From assembly GCA_001969505.1 (NCBI GenBank), contig LSSK01001379.1, positions 1-20,714 on the forward strand: DNA of 20,714 nucleotides, given 5' to 3'. The notes below the pieces were generated by a model. The model searched no databases. It was not told where the DNA came from and was given only the letters and a program-made list of their open reading frames with translations. The DNA comes from Zancudomyces culisetae (lineage: Eukaryota; Kickxellomycota; Harpellomycetes; Harpellales; Legeriomycetaceae). The position numbers and the translations under genes are program-made. Shown here one piece after another: positions 10,134 to 20,600 of the stretch; positions within the stretch are counted from its first letter, which is position 1; the number at the start of each line of letters is the position of its first letter.

Positions 10134-10409
10134 ATGCCAATAAAATGGGTCCAGAGAAATCAACCAGAGACAAAATATCAGACAGAGTTGCAAAAAGGTT
10201 TGGTATTTGAAATTTTGGCATGCTCATCCACCATACTCCCTCTAATCGACAGAATATCAGAAAAAAAGCACATCCATATCAACCCATTTGCTTTAATGGA
10301 TAGGATGCGTAAGAGCCTAAAATATAGAATTTTAATAGCCTTTACTCAGCATCAGTCCACTAGTAAGGAATACTTGACATCCCAAAAATACATCAACCTT
10401 TCAGCATAG
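10134..10409 (+). CDS. Unrecognised small ORF, 91 residues
   Basis: Open frame starting MPIKWVQRNQPETKYQTELQ and ending NLSA, then TAG. The start context (A-rich leader directly before ATGCC) looks like a real fungal start. I recognise no family. The protein is basic with one moderately hydrophobic patch (LVFEILACSSTILPLI, about residues 23-38), too short and mixed for a sure membrane span. A GTAAGG near the 3' end (about 10362) could be a splice donor, so the true product might continue in another exon. It is divergent from the INTS6-like gene. It may equally be a chance ORF in low-GC sequence. Confidence 0.35.
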   Translation: MPIKWVQRNQPETKYQTELQKGLVFEILACSSTILPLIDRISEKKHIHINPFALMDRMRKSLKYRILIAFTQHQSTSKEYLTSQKYINLSA

Positions 10410-10640
10410 TCCAAGCCAAAAGCTGAAAAGTATATCCTTAGTTCAAACGCTTTGAACATAGTACAAGTATATCATATCGCTCTTTTGCAAAGGTAATGAT
10501 TTTAAAGCCAAGTTGGGTACAAGTAAAAGTAAATATTTATTAGGTTGACAAAATTTACACTGTTTTTTATATAATCTTCTATACGCTATGATATACAATA
10601 TGGTCTGTAAGGGCGCTTGGTATGAAATAGGTAGATAAAA

Positions 10641-11123
10641 TCAGGGCTTTCTAGATCTTGCTTCTTTTTCACTATTGTATAAAAAGTCGGCCTTTTCTTT
10701 CTTTTTTATCAAGGTTAAAAACTCTTCCTCAAGATCCTGTTTTTCTTTTAGCAGCTTCTCCCTATCGAAAATAACAGTAACAAGCATTTTATTTCCGTCT
10801 CTTGTTGGATTTGAGAAAATCAAAGAAAAAAAGGATTGAAGCTTTACACATTCAAGTAAACATTAGTTGACAAGACCAACTAATGCCATAAAATTATACT
10901 CAAATAAAACAAAAATGAGACTTTTTCTTAGAATTTTAATGTTTTAATGAATTTACTTTTTTTTTGTAATCTCGTGGAGGCTCAGCTTTTCGTAATCTAG
11001 TAGAGAAAGTTCGGCCTTCTTTGCCTCCTGTGACCTTTTCAATTCGATTCCCATCCACACACCTGCCGGGATAACCGAAGCAAGTAAAGTTAGTTTGATG
11101 TTTTTCGCAGAAAGTAATGACAT
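10641..11123 (-). CDS. Small single-pass membrane protein with charged helix, spliced
   Basis: Two-exon gene worked out by hand: exon 1 11123-10957, intron 10956-10762 (195 nt, GTAAAT donor, GATAG acceptor), exon 2 10761-10641. The junction is phase 2 on both sides and gives 95 residues. Without splicing, exon 1 ends at a TAA formed by the donor itself and encodes 56 residues. Residues about 9-26 (IKLTLLASVIPAGVWMGI) form one likely membrane span after a short basic N-terminus; the rest is a highly charged, probably helical region (EKLLKEKQDLEEEF, IKKKEKADFLYNSEKEARSRK). The layout recalls small inner-mitochondrial assembly factors such as Pet117, but I do not see the Pet117 motif, so I name no function. 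The main doubt is whether the two parts are one gene. Confidence 0.5.
10861..10885. repeat. 9-bp perfect inverted repeat (hairpin) inside the small-gene intron
   Basis: CATTAGTTG (10861-10869) and CAACTAATG (10877-10885) are exact reverse complements with a 7-base loop. On the minus strand each arm holds a branch-site-like CTAAT or its complement. It lies in the predicted intron of the small membrane-protein gene. Confidence 0.75.
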
Positions 11124-11649
11124 TGTAGAATTCGTCTTTGCTGATCTATTTAAATTATCATGAAACTGTTATTTTAATTTTGAAAAAAAATCCAGCGATA
11201 TATATCCTTCAAAACTTCAATCTGGGTATAGCCAGTTAGATACTGGATTGAAATACAGGGAAAAACGTGACCAAAAAAAAAGTTGCGGTAAATATTAAAA
11301 TCGGCTCTACATAATCGTTGAACTCTGGACAAACTCCGCTAATCTATTTGGCCAAAATCTTCGAGAAAGGCTACTTTATTTCTAATCCCTATTTCTCCCA
11401 CTTTGTTTTATGGAGCTGTATTGTCTAGAAACTCTGCAACTAGGAACTGAGAATTTCATTTTTTTGAATATATTTTTAACCAAGCTTTTCAAAGATTGCA
11501 AATAAACATAAATATATTGTGATAATAGTTAGAAACTCGTATAACCATATTGATATCCACTAAACCTAATGTATCTTGGTTTTGTAACTTGTATAGTTCT
11601 ATAGAAATAAAACAAGATTCCAAACTAAAAACGTCAAAAGACATTAAAC
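11124..11649. other. Divergent spacer before the nucleoside transporter
   Basis: About 525 bases between the small minus-strand gene and the transporter start. It presumably holds both promoters. A/T rich with poly-A and poly-T runs; no gene, RNA or repeat recognised. Confidence 0.5.
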
Positions 11650-13668
11650 ATGCCCGAAGATATGCAACGGAACACCCAATGGTACGAGCGGTTAAATCTG
11701 AATGGCAATGCAGCCAACATCAGCGAGGAAAGAAGTACCAGTAGCATAGACACTATAGGCGATGAAGAGCTCAGCAGCTATGGATCGAAGAAGATTTATA
11801 TCACCTTTTTACTCTGTGGGCTGTCATCCTTATTACCTTGGAGCGGTATGTACTAAAGCGGAAATGCGGTATATACCATATTTATTTCAAGAGGGCGGAA
11901 TTGATGATTTCACGACTAACTTTTTTTACTATATATCTCAAAATAGCAATAATAGTTGCGAATTCATACTTTCAAGCACAATTCAGAGGTAGTCCGTATG
12001 AGCTGTCGTTCAATAGCTACTTTTCGCTGTTTTTCATGGTCTCTGGACTAGTGTTTTTGGCTTATTCATTTTTTACACAAAAGAAGGTAAGTTCGGTTCC
12101 TTTAGTATTGCGTTTTAAAATATATATATATATATACATGCGATGTTATGTTGCTCTATTCAGCTTGCACCGCCGCTTTTCTTCTTGAAATAAGTAGCTT
12201 TACTTTTATTCTGATTTGCAAATACTTTATACTAATCTAGGAGGAGGATGAAAACCGTGTAATTATAGGCTTTGTGACCAACTTTATTGTGTTTATTGTC
12301 TTTGCTCTGATACCGTTTTTAGGAGGAATGAGCGATCGTACTGTATTTATTTTTGAATGTATTATAATAATTGTCACTGCAGGTGTTACAGGATACTCGC
12401 AAAATTCGCTCTTCGCCATAGCTTCCACTGTACCGTCGATTAATATGCAGGGGATGATGAGGTATGTTTTATTTTTTTAAAAATCGATACATTATATTAA
12501 AAGGGCGGATCAATTTTCAAGAGTTGCTAATAATCTTGAGTTTATCTTTATAAATCACTTGGTTATTATGGAAACAGTGGTCAAGGTATGTTTATTTTTA
12601 AATTTATGATATGCTACACTATTGGAATTTTACCAGCGCCTTAGTTTCTGTATGACTTTGCATAATTTGATTATCACTTTTACACCCAATATAGCTATTG
12701 CTGGTATGGTTGCTGCGATAACCCAATTGGTTGGCGCATATGCCTCTGACTTTAAGGGTAAAGACCTAGAGAAAGCAGTTGCTAAAGAGATCCCACTCGA
12801 TTTGAAGCTGAGAACATCTCTTTGTTTTTTGTTGACTGCGTTTATGATCATCTTTACGCTGTACCGATTTAAAAAGCTTATTTCGAGTGCAGAGTACACA
12901 AGATATGTCGGAACAATGGAAGATGAGCTATTCTTGGATTCCAGCATACAAGATCCCGAACCTGTCGATTTGCCAAACCGCAGAGACGTTTCAGGGGTAT
13001 TTCGACAAATAAGAAGCTTTGTAGTTATCATTATTGTATCGTTTACGATCACACTCGCCCTATTTCCAACTCTTACTACTCAAGTGCGCTCGGTTGGAGG
13101 GAAATTTGGTATAGCACATTTACTAGAATGGCATTTTGTGTTTTTCAACCTCGGTGACTATGTTGGACGTGTCATTTCTATCTACACCGAAAAAATGGCA
13201 TTTTTGTTAGCCAAGCTCCTCAACAAGATCAGAAATATGGTTTACAAGACAATTGACGCCATCCAACCAGACGATAGCTCACACCAACTAACGATGTATT
13301 CTGTTTTACTTCTCTACATATGTTGTTATGCAAGGTTGGGATTCTTTCCCTATTTGTTCAACTCAAACCTAATGTGCAGAAACGATATTCCCGGTGCTAC
13401 TGGTGCTACCAGCAGCATTGTACTGGGTGTGGAAAGCAAACATGCTCTTTTGTACACCGTATTCAGTAGATACGCAGATATTTTCTTCTTGGCTGCAATG
13501 TTTATATTTGGCGCTACTAATGGATGGCTTATCTCTAGTTCTGTGGTGATAGGGCCTCAAAAAAGCCAGGACCCTGCTCTAGCCGGAAGCATCCTAAGTT
13601 TTTGCATTTCCTCAGGATTGGCTATTGGCGCGGCAATGTCATTCTTGGTATTGCACTACAGCTGTTGA
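11650..13668 (+). CDS. Equilibrative nucleoside transporter (SLC29/ENT, Fun26-like)
   Basis: Membrane carrier for nucleosides or nucleobases; the yeast relative Fun26 acts at the vacuole. Exons: 11650-11845, 11947-12086, 12241-12461, 12578-12585, 12695-13668; 512 residues. The start is the first ATG after an in-frame TAA (11626-11628). Motifs: acidic soluble N-terminus, then TM1 LLCGLSSLLPWSA, SYFQAQFRGSPYELSF, GVTGYSQNSLFAIAS, MMSGQAIAGMVAAITQLVGA, TM8 signature FVFFNLGDYVGR, and a hydrophobic C-terminal span. The fourth exon is a microexon of 8 nt; skipping it shifts the frame and loses the conserved SGQ. There is also an insertion of about 25 residues after GDYVGR (AKLLNKIRNMVYK region) relative to human ENT1. 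Family assignment is firm; substrate and membrane are inferred. Confidence 0.93.
12578..12585 (+). other. 8-nt microexon of the nucleoside transporter gene
   Basis: TGGTCAAG, flanked by GAAACAG on the left and GTATGT on the right. Joined to ATGATGAG (exon 3) and CTATTGCT (exon 5) it gives MMSGQAIAG, the exact family motif. Flanking introns are 116 and 109 nt. Confidence 0.85.
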
Positions 13669-14326
13669 ACTCGGGTTATTTGCCCATTTTGTTGTTTATT
13701 TTCTAGTTTATTTACCATTGTTGTGGCTATGATATTGTATTAGCCGTATAGGATATTAAAAAAAGCTTGCAATACCTCGTTTAAAGAAGACCTGTACGTA
13801 CATTTCCATATTTATTGCCCCTTATTTATTTATTTCTGGGTGTCTAGTCTCAAAAATAGCTGCTGATGCTGCTAGGCTAGTTTTCCTATGTTTTCCGCAA
13901 ATTGCTCAATTTGCCACACCAACTTTTAACAACTTCGGGAAGTTTTGCCAAGCTAAATGGTCATTTGGCGGAACAGGACCGTAAAATTTTTTATTAGTTT
14001 TGTGAGTAGCTGACGAAAACAATGAAATAACCAACCTAATGTGCCTGCTGAGGTGGATTTTTTTTTCCTGAACCACTTGAAATCAACATAGGCTGATTTC
14101 TTTGTATTTGATAAATTGGCTGAGATTTTTTTTTTTTGATAAAGCATACTATTTCCAACATACAAAAAAGAGCGAAATAAATCAGTAGTCAAAAATAACA
14201 ACCGTTGGTTTATTTTTTGTTCATATAAGAAATAACTAAAATTTGGATATTAAAAGTAGATTAGAAATAATCATACATATTACTTGTGGAAAGCAGTACA
14301 TTTAATACGCAAATAAAGAGGCTACA
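13669..14326. other. Intergenic region before prohibitin 2
   Basis: About 660 bases. It holds the transporter 3' UTR and the prohibitin promoter. No sure gene. Two overlapping minus-strand open stretches exist (13953-14201 with an ATG; 13906-14082 without one, ending FYGPVPPNDHLAWQNF...). Neither matches a family I know; the second has a protein-like composition and might be a terminal exon. Confidence 0.5.
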
Positions 14327-15866
14327 ATGAGCAATCAGTGGGGAAACAGAAACCCTTTCGATTTTTTGAACGACACCAAAAAAATGTTTAACAAGAACAT
14401 GGGTTTTAGATCAGGAGGTACTGGCGCACCAAAACGTATTGGAGGTGCAGGATTACTTGCAATCGGTGCCGGTTTGGCTTTCTGGGCTGTAAATGAGAGC
14501 TTATATAACGGTAATTAATTCGCTTACTTTTTGTCGAACTCTTGGTGAATTTTTAACTTTGAACTCACTTTTTGATGCTATTAATATATTGAAAAAGCTG
14601 TGAGACATTGGGGGATTAAAATGATGAAGTACTTGAAATATCAATCATTAATCAATACGTGGTATTAAAACAAAATGAAATAGTTGAGGGTGGTCACAGA
14701 GCAATAAAGTACTCTAGAATCTCTGGTGTGGGAAGCACAATCTATTCCGAAGGAACTCATTTGAAGATTCCATGGCTCGAAACACCAATAATTTATAATG
14801 TCCGTGCAAAGCCACGATCACTTCAATCTTTGACAGGCTCCAAAGGTAATTTTACTGCGTTCCTTTTCATAATCCATTTAATTTTGCTATTTTTCACATC
14901 AGTTGTCTACAGACCTAAGTGGACAACGTATGTTATCAAGTAATCGCAATCTTTCTAAATGTTTTTCTTTTTTTTAAAAAAAAATGATATTTATGTGAAA
15001 CATAAAAATAGATCTGCAGATGGTCAACATTACATGCAGAGTGCTTTCTAAGCCAAGAATAGACGCACTGCCCCAAATTTATCGCACATTGGGACAAGAT
15101 TTCGATGAAAGAGTTTTGCCATCAATAGTTAACGAAGTACTCAAGAGTGTTGTTGCCCAATTTAACGCTTCACAGCTCATTACCCAGAGAGAAAAAGTAA
15201 ATAAAAAATTCTATAAACGTAATTATGTAGCTACAATAAGATATGCATAAACCAAGATAGAAATGATACTAAAATAAACCAAACTTTTCGGTTGTAGGTT
15301 AGCAAACTTGTTCGTGAAACATTGGTTAAAAGAGCCCTGCTTTTTAACATTGTGCTAGATGATGTTTCATTAACTCACATTACTTTTAGTCCTGAATTTA
15401 CCAGCGCTGTAGAAATGAAGCAGATTGGTAAGTGATAATTAAAATTAATTGGTATTTTTTCTAGCTGTATTAGTACTATATTATTCCTCATTTCTGATGC
15501 GAATGGCCTATCCTGTAAGAACGCATTGCAGACCTTTTGGTGGATTATGTTATTAATTGAGGGCCATCTATTAAAAAAATAAAATAAATAGCTCAACAGG
15601 ATGCCCAGCGCGCGGCATTCGTTGTAGAACGGGCTACACAGGAGAAGAGATCAACTATCATTAAGGCAGAGGGAGAAGCAAAATCTGCACAGCTCATCGG
15701 AGATGCTATCAAAAGCAAGCCAGGATTTCTTGAGCTTCGTCGTATTGAGACAGCTCGTGAGATTGCTAACACATTACAGGCCTCGCAAAATAGACTGTTC
15801 TTGGATTCATCCAGTCTTATGCTTGATGTAACTGAGAAGAGCGTACAAAATAACAGTAATAAATAG
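14327..15866 (+). CDS. PHB2: Prohibitin 2 (mitochondrial inner-membrane scaffold)
   Basis: Partner of prohibitin 1 in the ring complex of the mitochondrial inner membrane, which steadies newly made respiratory subunits and restrains the m-AAA protease. Exons: 14327-14510, 14684-14845, 15012-15196, 15298-15427, 15592-15866; 311 residues, normal for the family. N-terminal anchor: [20 protein letters not shown] (about residues 37-56). SPFH/PHB domain: [60 protein letters not shown]-terminal helix: [59 protein letters not shown]. Motif spelling, including YNVRAKPR and the long N-terminus before the anchor, fits prohibitin 2 and not prohibitin 1. Exon 4 begins at a TAG|GTTAGC acceptor that keeps phase 0. 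Confidence 0.96.
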
Positions 15867-16097
15867 TGCAGGTTGGAAATTGCACTTTGGCTTTATTTTC
15901 GGTTACTTTTGAATACCATTGATACTTAGCATTGTTCTTAATGGTCATCATTTTACATTTTCCCTTTTTTTTTGAACAAAACATGAAAATATATAGTATT
16001 TCAGGACTGAGGTCTTTTCAAGAATTAAGTTAAGCTGAGATGAGTAGCAGCAGAAGAGTAATTGAAGGAAATTTTATTCGCTTTTTTTTTCTAGGTA

Positions 16098-16154
16098 CTA
16101 TCGCTAGCACCAAACGATAGAATAGAGCTGATTACAGCTATGGTGACTTTTTTT
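16098..16154 (+). other. Hairpin-rich segment ending in a T7 run
   Basis: CTATCG (16098-16103) pairs with CGATAG (16115-16120); AGCTG (16126-16130) pairs with CAGCT (16135-16139) over a 4-base loop; CACCA (16108-16112) could instead pair with TGGTG (16141-16145). A run of seven T follows at 16148-16154, as at an RNA polymerase III stop. No A/B box seen, so a transcript is only a possibility. Confidence 0.3.
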
Positions 16155-16269
16155 CTTAATGAATAACATAGCGTATTTAAAGACCTACATAAGATCTGCT
16201 GAAGCTAAACTATCACTCGTGTACTTGTAAAGACTAAAAGTATGCTGATAACATCATCTTATTGAGGTC

Positions 16270-16286
16270 TCGGCGAAACTCGCCGA
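16270..16286. repeat. GC-rich 7-bp hairpin
   Basis: TCGGCGA and TCGCCGA are exact reverse complements around a 3-base AAC loop. It stands out as GC-rich within AT-rich surroundings. Role unknown. Confidence 0.7.
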
Positions 16287-16596
16287 TTAATATAAAATGA
16301 CCGACGACTTAGCAAATCGTGAAAAAAAAAACCCACACAGTTTTTATCCGCAGTAAAAATAAATAAATAGAAAAATCAAAATGCGCTACTAGATGCAATT
16401 TAGGCTAGTGAGATGTTCCAATGTATGCATGCATATGGCCAGACCACGGGCATCAGGCTATCCCTATTATATGCAAACACTGACAGCATCGCTGATGCAA
16501 GAAATAAAATTAAAGAAAAACAGTATAACATTCTACGCACCACTGCGCACAATGCAACTGTGACCAAGCTATATGGCCGACCCTTCCTTTTAAATC

Positions 16597-16640
16597 TCTC
16601 TCTCATCTCTCTCTCATCTCTCTCTCATCTCTCTCTCATC
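16597..16640. repeat. 11-bp minisatellite, four perfect copies
   Basis: Unit TCTCTCTCATC repeated four times without a mismatch, with partial CT-rich copies on both sides. The plus strand is purely pyrimidine except for one A per unit. Confidence 0.9.
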
Positions 16641-17669
16641 TCTTCCCCCATCCAGCACATGCAACATAGCATCAAAATACGCAGTACACCTATGAATCCC
16701 CGTTTAACACGTTTTGATAAATGTTATGTAACCTTTCTGAAAATCAACTTGATGTAGAATTCCTTGATGCTTTTATTCGCTGACGCAATGTAAATCAATT
16801 CTGTCAATAACCCAATAAAAAGCTATGTTTACTTTCCAGTTTGTTAATTACCAAGATAATTGACCATTAAAAAAATAAAGAAAAACTGAACAATATCAGC
16901 AGCAAAATAATGAATGTACAAACCGGAAATAGATACGCACAATCTTGTCATATTAGTGGTTAGCCTGAATATTTGTATTGTTCAATTCAACGAATCAGCT
17001 TCATATAAAACTGAATATATTCCCATATCTCCTCTAGTAAGTACTCATACCGCGAACTACATAAGCCTATTGGATACATACAAAATCATATTCCTAAAAC
17101 CCCACCATTCTTTTTGGTGGATAAACAATGCATTACTAATAAACGCTTTATTGAAAAGAAAAAATTTTCTTTGCAAGTCAATCAATAGGCCGGCCCTTGA
17201 TCCAATCTGATAGAAAAAAGCTAGGAATAAAAAATTTAATTTGAAATTGCTACAAGTGGTGTATAAGGAATCAAATAAAACAAGCTGTATAGTATATTCT
17301 TTTTTAAACAGAAAAGAAAGAAAGTATATAGCCTAATCTTCAATTAATGTTATTAACTATACAAGGTAGCGTTTAGCCACTTATTTCAATTATATATTGT
17401 CGTTGGCTAGGAAAAAACAAACTCTCTTAAAAGCCAATAAGTAAATATTAGTACAAGAAATTTATTTTGTGAGAAAGGAAAGGGCTGTAAGAAAAAACGA
17501 AATTATAATACAGCCAAGATCATAATTAAAAGCAGTAGTTGGCTTAACCCGTACTACAAACACACTTTTTTCCCAAAAAATACCAGAAAAAAAGACAAAG
17601 CATTTAGTATAGGCCGTCACATACAGGGTAAAAGAAAAAAAAAGCAATACACTAGGATTCCTTCGCAAA

Positions 17670-20600
17670 ATGAGACTAAGAAGTAGGGCCAAGGATCAAA
17701 GTAATAAACAGGAAAAAATAGCTAAAAACGGATTGAAAGACTGTGGCGAAGAGAGCAAAAGTGAAAAGAAGGTAAATGGGGATAAAAATGGGACTATGAA
17801 TGGGACTATGAATGGATATCCCAAAAGAAAAGGGGTGTCACGATCTCCAAGTATCGAAATACTCGTACAGAGGGACAATTCTCAACAACTAGAAGAAGAC
17901 GACAATATTAGCGACGAGCTTGGGTATGTAAACCAATCAGACAGGAAAAATGAATTGGAAGCTACAATGGACCAGCAGGAAAACGGACACACAAATACTA
18001 TTGAAGATTGCCTGACAGCACAAAAAAGTAAGAAAAATCATTATAAAAGAACAAGCAGGAACAGCAACTCTTATATTAAGAACGAGACTCAAGTTGAAGA
18101 CAGCGATGCTTTGACTAGTGTAGAGATTAACGGTGGCGGATATTTGAATGGAAAGGGTAAGTTTTGAAAGAGCGCAGTAGATATTCTCAATGTATAAACC
18201 ACATAATTTGTCGATGTTTTAATAAAACAAATTAATTACAAAAATAGATGACACAAAAAAAGGCAACACGAAAAATGCAAGAAAGGGTAGATTAGCGCTG
18301 AGAGATTCTATGAGTGTTACAAGATCGAGTAGTAGTATGGTTAGTGAAGAAAACGGGGGAAATTTGGGAGAGAGGGAGGGAGAGGGAGAGGCAAATGTTA
18401 TAGATTATGATAGTGATTTTGCCGAAAGCTTGGTGCATGAGAAAAACAAAAGCAAAGTACAAGTATCAAGGACAGCGCAAAGACCTAAAAGAAAAGCGGC
18501 ACAAGTAGCTATCGACAAAAATCGAAGACTTAGTGGTAGTGGTGATGAAAGTAGGGGCGAACAAAAGAGTAATGGAAGAAAGAGACTTAAAAACGACAAG
18601 AAGAAAGACAATGATTCAGATAATGAGGATGAGGATGTGGATGAGTTTGAAGATGTGGTTGTGGATGATGATGATGATGACTCATCGTTTGTAGAAGCTT
18701 CGGACCAGGAACAGGATGATAATGAAGAGGAGGAGGAAGTAGAAGAAGAGGAGGAGGAGGAGAAGGAGACATATGTTGGAAACATAGAAATAGAGGTAGA
18801 CATGGAAGGTGGGATTAAAGAAGAGAAGAGGCATGAAGATAAAGAAGAGGATGTGAACGTAGATATTCAAATATCTGCACCGGTCGAAAAAAAAGGCGTG
18901 CGTAGAGCTAGAACGAAGCAAAAGAAGCAAGATGAAGCTACAAAAAATATGACAACTCGGGAAAAGAGAAGATACAATACAGTAAAGCAATTGCATGAAA
19001 GCCACGAGGTATTGCGGGATATTTGGGATGTGGTCGAAAAGAAAGGCCGAATAGAGGGGGAAATGATAGCACAGCCAAAGGACATTGTAATGCAGCTTTT
19101 GCCGTTTCAATTGGAGGGACTGGATTGGATGACAAAGCAGGAGCAGTCACCAGTAAAAGGCGGAGTGTTGGCAGATGAAATGGGGATGGGAAAAACAATA
19201 CAAACGGTATCATTGCTGAGCACAACACGACAAGATGGTCAACCTACGCTAGTAATCGTTCCGACTGTGGCCCTGATTCAGTGGAAGAACGAGATACAGC
19301 TATATGCACCAAGCCTGAAAGTGGTGATGTATTATGGAACTGATCGAAACAAGAAGAGTAAAGAGCTAGAGAGCAAAGATGTAGTACTGACCACCTATGC
19401 CGTATTGGAGTCATGTTTCCGCAAACAGAATTATGGTGTGCGCAGACGGGGGACTATGGTTAAGGAGCAGTCGATGTTACATACCATTAACTGGCATCGT
19501 GTGATTCTAGACGAGGCACACAACATTAAGGACCGTACAAGCAACACAGCCCGCGCTTCATTTGCTCTTAAAGCTACATACCGTTGGTGCCTATCTGGAA
19601 CACCTTTGCAGAACCGTGTTGGAGAGCTATATTCGTTGATCCGATTTTTGCAGCTCAAGCCATTCAGCATGTATTTCTGTATCAAATGCGAATGCAAAAG
19701 TATCAAATGGAATTTTGCGTATAATGAATACCATTGCCAAGTGTGCAAACATAGTTCACACCAACACGTCTGCTTTTGGAACTTTGAGGTGCTTAAACCC
19801 ATTCAAGAATATGGTGCTTCAGGTCTTGGGCTGGATGCTTTCCGTAAACTCAATCTGATTATTGATCTAATTATGCTTCGGCGGACCAAAGTCGAGCGTG
19901 CTGCCGATCTAGGTCTTCCTCCCAAAATCGTCACTATTCGTCGTGATCGCTTTTCTCCTGAAGAGTTGGACTTTTATACTTCACTATTTTCCAACAGTCG
20001 TAGGTCATTTGATACCTATGCATCTCATGGCACAGTTCTCAACAATTATGCCAACATCTTTGAACTGATTACTAAAATGCGACTTGCTGTCAACCATCCA
20101 GATTTGCTAACTCACAAACTTGCTTCTTCTGGCGAATCTTCCGATCTTTTGGTTTGCTCCATATGCCACTGCGAGCCTGAGGATCCTATCGCATCCAAAT
20201 GCAAACACGTATACTGCCGTGTATGTGTGTCGCAGTATCTTGAATCCTATGGAGGTTCTCAGCCTTCCTCTACTACCACCTCTACCTCTACCTCTGCTGG
20301 CACACCATCCTGCACCATGTGCTTTGCTGTGTTGACTATTGATTTGACTCAGCCACCTATCGAATATGTCCAGGCCGGACCTCTGCGTTCGCTAGAAAAC
20401 AGCTTAGGCGAGGACATTATGATTACCACACCCGATACCATGGTATACAAACGCAGTATTGTTAACCGCATCAACATGGCCACCTGGCGCTCTTCAACAA
20501 AGATCGAAGCACTGGTAGAAGAACTGCAAGCGTTGCGCAGATCTGACTGTACCATCAAATCCCTGGTCTTTTCGCAATTTGTCAATTTTCTTGACCTGGT

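Larger units (their letters stand above)
15867..17669. other. 1.8-kb intergenic region between PHB2 and RAD16-like gene
   Basis: The longest gene-poor stretch. It has short open frames (for example 16413-16757, 16914-17210 and a minus-strand one at 17462-17692) that show no motif, and one of them runs through a CT-rich minisatellite, so I do not call them genes. It does hold a structured segment at 16098-16154, a GC-rich hairpin at 16270-16286 and the minisatellite at 16597-16640. No tRNA, 5S or spliceosomal snRNA signature recognised. Confidence 0.5.

Noticed and set aside
12630-13052. 140-codon minus-strand open frame in the transporter gene
   Set aside because: Antisense to the well-supported ENT coding exon.
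14846-15011. Read-through extension of prohibitin exon 2 into hydrophobic residues
   Set aside because: It is intron sequence: the prohibitin motif resumes exactly at 15012 after a TAG acceptor in matching phase.
16413-16757. 114-codon plus-strand open frame over the CT minisatellite
   Set aside because: Its middle is only the translated repeat (Ser/Leu runs); the rest has no motif.
16914-17210. 98-codon plus-strand open frame before the RAD16-like gene
   Set aside because: No motif, no codon bias seen, AT-rich sequence where such frames arise by chance.
18405-19228. Ser-rich and Leu/Phe-rich minus-strand open frames in the RAD16-like gene
   Set aside because: They are the reverse reading of the GAN/GAR-rich acidic tract, which makes low-complexity frames on the other strand.
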